Shown here piece after piece: positions 57,360 to 64,000 of a DNA stretch of 64,000 nt. The DNA is from Candidatus Poribacteria bacterium (GTDB lineage: Bacteria; Poribacteria; WGA-4E; PCPOR2b): positions 62,001 to 126,000 of the forward strand of contig JAJECO010000079.1 of NCBI GenBank assembly GCA_022822005.1. Direction: 5' to 3'. The position numbers were made by a program, and so were the translations under genes. The notes under the pieces are model-generated. The model was not told where the DNA came from, ran no database searches, and saw only the letters and a list, made by a program, of their open reading frames with translations. The first letter of the stretch is position 1, and the number at the start of each line of letters is the position of its first letter.

Positions 57360-58214
57360 TCATCTGCGCGCTTTAATCTCGCCCCATTTTACGGCTATTT
57401 TGCCGGTAGGTTCGACGGCAGCGACTGGCGCATACTTGTCGAGTGACTTGCCCCGCTCCCCTAACTCTTTGGCTTCTTTAACTTGAGCCGCGGTCAGCGC
57501 GTGGCTGAGGACCACCACTTCATCCATGACGCCTTGGACATATCCCAACTGATCTCTGCGCACTTTGCCGGCGTCCGGGTCGCGCAAATCGTGGCCAATG
57601 GTCAACGGGAATTCAGTTGGTCGAAACGCGCCTCTCTGTTCCTTAACGATTTTTTCTTTTCCGTTAGTATAAACTCTGACCTCCTTGCCATCGGCGACCC
57701 CGGCAACGTGATACCAATCGTTTGCTACAAGAAAATCTGGATCCACCGCAGCCGTTCGTCCGCCTTCCGTATTGGCATCAAACGCGAACCCGCCCAGCTT
57801 AAACCCTTCACGAAACGTTCGCAGTGAATAAGAAGCCCAAAATCGCTTGTTTGACTCCTTAAAAGGCGCGTTTTTCCAGACCAAGGACTGATCTCTTCCG
57901 AAATCGGGTCGCGTAAATTTAACCCAGCACATCAACGTGACCTGATCCGTCGCATTTAGGCTGTTGTCATGGGGAACCTCAAAATAGGAGTCCGCCCCTT
58001 CCTCCAGTATGACACCGCCAGCAACCTTTCCCTTTGGCGTCCAACCGGCCCCCCCTTTGAAATCGCCGTGGTTACTATTTGGAGAAGAATCCCTGTGTGC
58101 ATTCGCTTTGACATCAAATGTCCAATAACCGAGGAGCTTGGCATCAACATCTATCAGAAAAGAACCAAGAAGGAAGATGAGCACTCCCCCAAAAATGATA
58201 AATCGTCGAGACAT
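57360..58214 (-). CDS. Secreted single-LamG-domain protein (array member 1)
   Basis: Signal peptide; DAKLLGYWTFD...SSPNSNHGDFKG...LEVPHDNSLNATDQVTLMCWVKF...GKIAVKWGEIKARR. Confidence 0.85.
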   Translation of the reverse strand: MSRRFIIFGGVLIFLLGSFLIDVDAKLLGYWTFDVKANAHRDSSPNSNHGDFKGGAGWTPKGKVAGGVILEEGADSYFEVPHDNSLNATDQVTLMCWVKFTRPDFGRDQSLVWKNAPFKESNKRFWASYSLRTFREGFKLGGFAFDANTEGGRTAAVDPDFLVANDWYHVAGVADGKEVRVYTNGKEKIVKEQRGAFRPTEFPLTIGHDLRDPDAGKVRRDQLGYVQGVMDEVVVLSHALTAAQVKEAKELGERGKSLDKYAPVAAVEPTGKIAVKWGEIKARR

Positions 58215-58279
58215 TGGTCATACCTCCTGTTAGCCGAATTAACTTCCGCTAAGGTGTTGCAAGCCTAACAAAGATTAAA

Positions 58280-59155
58280 CTACTTTGCCGTTTTAATCTC
58301 GCCCCATTTAATCGCTAATTTGTCTTGAGGCTCCACCCCGAAAACAGGCTGAAAGCTCTCAAGTGACTTCCCTCTTTCGCCCAGTTCCATTGCTTCTTTA
58401 ACTTGACCCGCGGTCAGTGCATGGTCTAAAATCACCACTTCATCTATGATACCCCGAACGAATCCCAGAAAGTGTCGCGCAACGGGTTCATCCGGATCGC
58501 GCAGATCAAATCCAATTGTCAACGGGTCATCAGAAGGTTGGAATACGCCCCGCTGGTTGCCAACCGCTTTCTCTTTTCCGTTGGTGTAGACTTTAACCGT
58601 TGTACCATCAGCAGTTCCTGCAACGTGGTACCATTCATCCACGACGAGCGGAAAATCTGGATCAATTGCAGCTGTTCGTGCTTCCGTCATATTTGCGTCA
58701 AACGAAAAGGAACCTCGATTAATCCCGGGGCGATAGAGCCGCAGGGCGTACGAAGTCCAGAATCGCTTGTTTTCCGCAAAAGGAGCATTTTTCCAAATCA
58801 AGGAACCATCCTCACCAAAACCTTCAAAAGCACCGGGATCCGTAAATTTGACCCAGCACATCATGGTGATTTGCCCTGTCTTCACGTTCAGACTTTCATG
58901 ATGAGGGACTTCGAGCCAAGCTTCTTGCGCGTTCTCCAGTTGTAGTCCTCCACGAACTTTGCCCTTGTCCGTCCATTGTGCTTCACCGATGAACGCCTTG
59001 GTTTCCCCATCGTTGCGGTTTGGCGAGGAATCCTTTCCCAGATTATTTTTATCCTCGAAAGCCCAATAGCCGAGGAGCTTGGCATCAGTGTTAGTCAAGG
59101 GGCAACAGAAAAGATAGATTAACAGAGCACCAAGAACTAACATAATACGAAACAT
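58280..59155 (-). CDS. Secreted single-LamG-domain protein (array member 2)
   Basis: DAKLLGYWAFEDKNNLGKDSSPNRNDGE...MMCWVKF...KLAIKWGEIKTAK. Confidence 0.85.
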   Translation of the reverse strand: MFRIMLVLGALLIYLFCCPLTNTDAKLLGYWAFEDKNNLGKDSSPNRNDGETKAFIGEAQWTDKGKVRGGLQLENAQEAWLEVPHHESLNVKTGQITMMCWVKFTDPGAFEGFGEDGSLIWKNAPFAENKRFWTSYALRLYRPGINRGSFSFDANMTEARTAAIDPDFPLVVDEWYHVAGTADGTTVKVYTNGKEKAVGNQRGVFQPSDDPLTIGFDLRDPDEPVARHFLGFVRGIIDEVVILDHALTAGQVKEAMELGERGKSLESFQPVFGVEPQDKLAIKWGEIKTAK

Positions 59156-59209
59156 TAATCGTCCTCCTAACTCCAGAGCGGATCAGGGATCAACTGACTC
59201 GCACAACCC

Positions 59210-60067
59210 CTACTGTCTCGCTTTAATCGCGCCCCATTGGGTGGCTAACTTGCTCTCGGGTTCAACGGCGAAGATGGGATTGTAACCCTCAAGCGGTTTT
59301 CCTTTTTCGCCCAATTCCATTGCTTCTTTGATTTCGGCGCCGGTCAACGCCTTGTCAGCGACGATAACCTCATCCATGACACCGTTCATGAAAGCAAAAT
59401 GTATTAATATAGGACGCAAATCATGACCAATCGTTAAAGGCAGGTCGGAAGCTTGGAACTCACCCCTTTGGGGGCCCTTCCCTGTCTCTTTGCCGTTGGT
59501 ATAGACCCGGATTTCTGTCCCATCAGCGGTCGCTGCAATGTGAAACCATTCTTTCTCCAGTTGATCCACTTCGGGAAATTTTTTATCAACGACTGCGCTA
59601 CGACCCTCCGTCATATTGGCATCAAATCCGAAGCTACCGAATTGCGATTTGGGACGCCATATACGCAAGGCGTAAGATGCCCAAAAGCGTTTGTTTGTTT
59701 CAAAGGGTCCATACTTCCAGATTAAGGACTGTTCTCGACCATCACCTGTAAAATCACCGGGATTACCAAATTTCGCCCAACACATCAGTGTAATCTGATC
59801 CTTCACATTGAGGCTATTATCGTGGGGGACTTCAAGCCAAGACTTACCATCAAATTTGATTCCACCCCCGACTTTGCCCTTTGCAGTCCATTCCGCTGAG
59901 CCTTCGCCTTTTAGTTCACCATGATTTCGATTCGGAGAAGAATCCTTGCCAATCTCGTTTTTGCTCTGGAAAGCCCAATAACCGAGGACTTTCGCATCAG
60001 CATTAATCGCTGAACAACACAAAAAGCAGATTAACAAAACCCAAGTACCTAAAACGGCACGAAACAT
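59210..60067 (-). CDS. Secreted single-LamG-domain protein (array member 3)
   Basis: DAKVLGYWAFQSKNEIGKDSSPNRNHGELKG...SLIWKYGPFETNKRFWASYALRIWRPKS. Confidence 0.85.
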   Translation of the reverse strand: MFRAVLGTWVLLICFLCCSAINADAKVLGYWAFQSKNEIGKDSSPNRNHGELKGEGSAEWTAKGKVGGGIKFDGKSWLEVPHDNSLNVKDQITLMCWAKFGNPGDFTGDGREQSLIWKYGPFETNKRFWASYALRIWRPKSQFGSFGFDANMTEGRSAVVDKKFPEVDQLEKEWFHIAATADGTEIRVYTNGKETGKGPQRGEFQASDLPLTIGHDLRPILIHFAFMNGVMDEVIVADKALTGAEIKEAMELGEKGKPLEGYNPIFAVEPESKLATQWGAIKARQ

Positions 60068-60137
60068 TAAAAATTCTCCTTTTATCTTAGAGCCAATCGG
60101 TCAGCAAGCGCATGTTTGATTTAGTCACAAACAGTTG

Positions 60138-61013
60138 TTACCTCCCCGCTTTAATCGTGCCCCATTGGGTGGCCAATTTGTCCGCGGGCTCAACGGCGAA
60201 GACGGGATTGAATCCTTCAATTGACTTTCCTTTTTCACCCAGTGCCATTGCTTCTTTGACTTCGGCTGCGGTCAGTGCCTTGTCGGCGACCACAACTTCA
60301 TCCATAATCCCATTAACATAAGCATGATGCGCCAATATGGGACGTAAGTCGTGACCAATCGTTAGCGGGAGATCTGATGCTTGGAACTCGCCTCTTTGGG
60401 CTCCCTTTCCTGTCTCTTTGCCGTTGGTATAGACCCGGATCTCGGTTCCATCAGCGGTCGCTGCAATATGATACCAGTCTTTTTCTACGTCACCTTGTTC
60501 AGGAAATTCTTTGTCGACAGCCGCACTGCGTCCCTTTGTCATGTTCGCGTCGAACCCGAAACTACCGAAGTCTGATTTGGGACGCCAGACGCGCAAGGCG
60601 TAAGATGTCCAAAAGCGTTTGTTTGTTTCAAAGGGTCCATACTTCCAGATTAAGGACTGCTCTCGACCACCGCCCGGGGCAAAATCGCCAGGCGCACTAA
60701 ATTTAACCCAACACATCAGGGTTACTTGATCTTTGAGGTTAAGACTGTCATCATGAGGGACTTCAAGCCAACCATTACTGAGTTCTAGCCCGCCGCCCAC
60801 CTTGCCTTTTGCAGTCCATTCAGCGGTGCCTTGTCCCTTCAACTCTCCATCGTTGCGGAATGGTCCCGAATCCTTGCCAATATCATTTTTGGTATTGAAA
60901 GCCCAGTAACCGCGGACTTTTGCATCAGCATTCATCGTTGACCAACACAAAAGGCAGCATAACAAAATCCCAGTACTTAGAATGATGCGAAACATTGGAC
61001 ATTCTCCTTTCAT
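60138..61013 (-). CDS. Secreted single-LamG-domain protein (array member 4)
   Basis: DAKVRGYWAFNTKNDIGKDSGPFRNDGELKG...SLIWKYGPFETNKRFWTSYALRVWRPKS. Confidence 0.85.
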   Translation of the reverse strand: MKGECPMFRIILSTGILLCCLLCWSTMNADAKVRGYWAFNTKNDIGKDSGPFRNDGELKGQGTAEWTAKGKVGGGLELSNGWLEVPHDDSLNLKDQVTLMCWVKFSAPGDFAPGGGREQSLIWKYGPFETNKRFWTSYALRVWRPKSDFGSFGFDANMTKGRSAAVDKEFPEQGDVEKDWYHIAATADGTEIRVYTNGKETGKGAQRGEFQASDLPLTIGHDLRPILAHHAYVNGIMDEVVVADKALTAAEVKEAMALGEKGKSIEGFNPVFAVEPADKLATQWGTIKAGR

Positions 61014-61069
61014 CTTAAAGCCAAATCGGGTAATGAACGGATGTGTTTAATTTTAGATGCAGCGAACCG

Positions 61070-61948
61070 TTACTTTCTTGCTTTAATCTCACCCCATTGC
61101 GTGGCTAATTTACCTTCGGGTTCAACAGCGAAGACGGGATTGAACCCTTCAAGTGACCTTCCTTTGTTACCCAAATCCATTGCTCCATTGATTTGAGCCT
61201 CGGTCAGTGCTTTATCCACGATTACAACTTCATCAATGATCCCATAGAGAAATTCACGCCCAGCTAGCAAGCCGGGACGTAAATCATAGCCAATTGTTAA
61301 GGGGAGGTCTGTTGCTTGAAACTCCCCTCGTTGCGGGGCAGCTTTCTTCTCTTTTCCATCGGTATAAATCCGAACTTCTGTTCCATCGGCGACACCCGCG
61401 ATGTGATACCACGTTTTGTCCGCATCCCCTGGATCAGGAAAGTCCGGATCTGCTGCCGCACTCCGACCACCTACCAAGTTGGCATCAAACCCGAAGCTAC
61501 CAAACTTGGTATGTCTACGCCATACCCGCAAGGCGTAAGAGGTCCAGAATCGCTTGTTTGTGGCAAAGGGACCATTCTTCCAAACAAGGGTCTGATCTCG
61601 GCCGGTACCACCAAATGGATCACCCTCGCCGCTAAATTGAACCCAACACATCATGGTAATCTGATCCTTCACATTGAGGCTATCATCGTGAGGTACTTCA
61701 AGCCAACCGTCTTTCAATTTCAACCCGCCACCCACTTTGCCTCGTGCAATCCAATCCGCAGTTCCGTTGCCTTTCACTTCTCCATCGTTGCGGTTCGGAG
61801 AGGAATCCTTGCCAAGCTCATTTTTGCTGTTGAAAGCCCAATAGCCGAGGGCCTTGGCATCAACAGTTATCACGGGAAAGCAAAGACAGTAGATGATGAC
61901 ACAACCCAAAATAATCAATCGTCGAGACATCAGTAACACTCCTTTCAT
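61070..61948 (-). CDS. Secreted single-LamG-domain protein (array member 5)
   Basis: DAKALGYWAFNSKNELGKDSSPNRNDGEVKG...TLVWKNGPFATNKRFWTSYALRVWRR. Confidence 0.85.
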   Translation of the reverse strand: MKGVLLMSRRLIILGCVIIYCLCFPVITVDAKALGYWAFNSKNELGKDSSPNRNDGEVKGNGTADWIARGKVGGGLKLKDGWLEVPHDDSLNVKDQITMMCWVQFSGEGDPFGGTGRDQTLVWKNGPFATNKRFWTSYALRVWRRHTKFGSFGFDANLVGGRSAAADPDFPDPGDADKTWYHIAGVADGTEVRIYTDGKEKKAAPQRGEFQATDLPLTIGYDLRPGLLAGREFLYGIIDEVVIVDKALTEAQINGAMDLGNKGRSLEGFNPVFAVEPEGKLATQWGEIKARK

Positions 61949-62017
61949 CGAAACATCTTATCTCCCCACTTTTGTTATGGGAAGGTAGATAGTATCAATC
62001 CGTGTTATTGGTCCGTT

Positions 62018-62920
62018 TCACTTGCTTCCTGCTTTTAGTTCCCCCCATCGGACAGCCAGTTTGCCTTGGGGGGCAACGTCAAAGAGCAACTCGAAATTGT
62101 CGAGCGACTTCCCTTTCTCACCCAACTCCATCGCTTCTTTGACTTGGTCTTGGGTTATTGCCCTATCGAGAATAATCACTTCATCGAGCAGCCCGAAGTG
62201 ATAGGGCTTAGATCCACCTCGATCGGGTGGAATGCGCAGATCAAAGCCAATGGTTAACACCTGCTCCGAAGGTTTGAACTCGCCCCGCTGGTCAGCGACA
62301 GCTTTTTCTACCCCATTGGTATAGAGTCGAACCTTTGAGCCATCGGCGGTAGCTGCAATATGATACCATTCGTTTACTTCGGGGTGGTCTTTATCTCCGG
62401 GGGCTGTAAACACACGCCCCTCAGTCATTTGGGCTTCGAATATAAAACTTCCCAACTTCTTTCTTGGACGAAGTTTCGCCAACGAATAGGATGTCCAAAA
62501 TCGCCGGTCTTTCTGATCCCCTTCTAATATAAAGGGACCATTCTTGTAAATCAAGGACACCTCGCTGGATTCCCCTAAGGCACCGGCGTCAAAATTCACC
62601 CAACACATCAGGGTAATCTGATCCTTGGCGTTGAGACTGTCATCATGTGGGACTTCAAGCCATGAAATTCCATCCAATTTCAGGGCACCACCGACCTGTC
62701 CCTTCACATCATGGGCGGCAGCCTTTTTCGGTTCGCCGTGATTGTCAAAGCCCGAAGAGTCCTTCCCTAATTTATCTTTGTCATCAAACATCCAGTAACC
62801 GAGGGCTTTGGCGTCAACATGGCTAGGCAACACACTGAGAACATAGATGCACAGAAACACAAGAATTGGTCCAATACGATACATGGATAGCCCTCCTTTT
62901 GCAAAAAACCCACTATCCAT
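62018..62920 (-). CDS. Secreted single-LamG-domain protein (array member 6)
   Basis: DAKALGYWMFDDKDKLGKDSSGFDNHGE...SLIYKNGPFILEGDQKDRRFWTSYSL. Confidence 0.85.
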   Translation of the reverse strand: MDSGFFAKGGLSMYRIGPILVFLCIYVLSVLPSHVDAKALGYWMFDDKDKLGKDSSGFDNHGEPKKAAAHDVKGQVGGALKLDGISWLEVPHDDSLNAKDQITLMCWVNFDAGALGESSEVSLIYKNGPFILEGDQKDRRFWTSYSLAKLRPRKKLGSFIFEAQMTEGRVFTAPGDKDHPEVNEWYHIAATADGSKVRLYTNGVEKAVADQRGEFKPSEQVLTIGFDLRIPPDRGGSKPYHFGLLDEVIILDRAITQDQVKEAMELGEKGKSLDNFELLFDVAPQGKLAVRWGELKAGSK

Positions 62921-62973
62921 CTCAATACGGGTCAGATAGTGGGTCTATGGTATTTACACAGCATGCAAGCAGC

Positions 62974-63843
62974 TTACTGTCTTGTCGATTTAATTGCGCC
63001 CCATTGCGTGGCTAATTTGCCTTCGGCTTCCACCGAAAAAATCTCCACCATCTCGGTGAGGGACTTCCCCCTTTCACCGAGATTAAACGCTTCTTGAACC
63101 TGAGCTGGGGTCAGTGCCTGATCGAGAACCATCACCTCATCTATGGTTCCCCGCAGATGGCGCCTCGCACCGCCGACGCGATCCACCGGAACGCGGTGAT
63201 CATAGCCGATTGTCAAAGACTGCTCGGAATTCCTAAACGGCCCCCGCTGTGCACCTTTCGCTCTCTCTTTGCCGTCTCGGTAGATTTTAATTTCAGTGCC
63301 ATCCGCCACCGCTGCAACGTGGTGCCAATCATTTGGTTCAGGAATCAGCGGATCCCCGGGCAATACAGCCGATCGACCGCCTTCTGTGTTCGCATCGAAT
63401 CCAAAAGTACCACATGCACATCTATCGCGCCACTTGACCAATCCGTAAGATGACCAAAACGTCCGGTCCTTCTTGTCACCTTCCAGTATGAAGGGACCGT
63501 TTTTGTAGATTAAACTCTGTTCTTCCGCGGGACCGCTAAAACTGATCCAACACATCAGAGTGACTTGGTCTTTGACATTCAGGCTGTTGTCGTGGGGGAC
63601 CTCAAGATAGTGTGGCGCTTGGTCTCCGCCCCCTGTTAGATTCAAAGCACCGCCGACCTTCCCCTGCCGTGTCCAAGCCCCTGCTTTCAACTCTCCATCG
63701 TTGCGGAAGTGTGACAAATCCTCCCCGAGCTTCTTTTCGTCGTCAAAAGTCCAGTAGCCGAGGACCTTGGCACCTGCATCTATTGGTGAGAACAGGCAGA
63801 TTAGCGGGATGCCAATTAAAAATAATAAAATAATACGAGCCAT
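62974..63843 (-). CDS. Secreted single-LamG-domain protein (array member 7)
   Basis: GAKVLGYWTFDDEKKLGEDLSHFRNDGELKAG...SLIYKNGPFILEGDKKDRTFWSSYGL. Confidence 0.85.
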   Translation of the reverse strand: MARIILLFLIGIPLICLFSPIDAGAKVLGYWTFDDEKKLGEDLSHFRNDGELKAGAWTRQGKVGGALNLTGGGDQAPHYLEVPHDNSLNVKDQVTLMCWISFSGPAEEQSLIYKNGPFILEGDKKDRTFWSSYGLVKWRDRCACGTFGFDANTEGGRSAVLPGDPLIPEPNDWHHVAAVADGTEIKIYRDGKERAKGAQRGPFRNSEQSLTIGYDHRVPVDRVGGARRHLRGTIDEVMVLDQALTPAQVQEAFNLGERGKSLTEMVEIFSVEAEGKLATQWGAIKSTRQ

Positions 63844-63949
63844 GATAATCCTCCCTAATATCCTTAGCTATCCTCCTCTAATCTTTATGAAAATTGTGGA
63901 AAGGAGGCAAGTTAGACTTGCCCCCAAGTATTGAGTTGACGTTTGTTTT

Positions 63950-64000
63950 CTATCGACCGGTCTTGATCTGCGCCCAAGTCATGGGTAGCTTTGCCTTTGG
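63950..64000 (-). CDS. C-terminal end of a further LamG array member (truncated by window edge)
   Basis: Minus-strand translation ...PKAKLPMTWAQIKTGR* matches the conserved C-terminal GKLA.QWG.IKA.. of the other copies. Confidence 0.65.
   Translation of the reverse strand, partial: PKAKLPMTWAQIKTGR

Noticed and set aside
57360-64000. Assembly artefact explaining the LamG tandem array
   Set aside because: Copies differ clearly at both protein and DNA level, with distinct intergenic sequences; only one pair has a near-identical patch

Overview
This 64 kb bacterial window has the gene content and protein style of Candidatus Poribacteria or a related sponge/marine lineage. That placement is inferred from FPNPFNPETWIPYQL-type C-termini, a tandem LamG expansion, and several PhyH, Gfo/Idh/MocA and sulfatase genes; no marker-gene search was possible. 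Core genes include pheA, def, larE, a glcF-like gene, rsmE, a CvpA-family gene, cimA, guaA, sodA and ilvB-ilvN-ilvC. There is one tRNA-Leu(CAG). No rRNA, intact transposase, prophage or cas operon was seen. Main points of interest: (1) an isolated CARF-RelE fusion gene (27478-28614), which looks like a Cami1-type cyclic-oligoadenylate-activated mRNA interferase. It lies between MITE-like ends and is followed by two degenerate CRISPR-repeat-like sequences, with no cas genes nearby. (2) A T-box leader upstream of ilvBNC whose Stem I alignment gives a GUC (valine) specifier and a UGGU antiterminator bulge. (3) An array of at least eight tandem genes for secreted single-LamG proteins (57360 to window end), with a near-identical patch between two neighbours that suggests recent duplication or gene conversion. 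(4) Several small non-coding repeat families, including a 117-bp element present twice, one copy bracketed by a perfect 15-bp direct repeat. (5) An ECF sigma/double-FHA gene pair, three tandem TolB-like beta-propeller genes, and a catabolic island rich in PhyH, oxidoreductase, sulfatase and sialidase genes.
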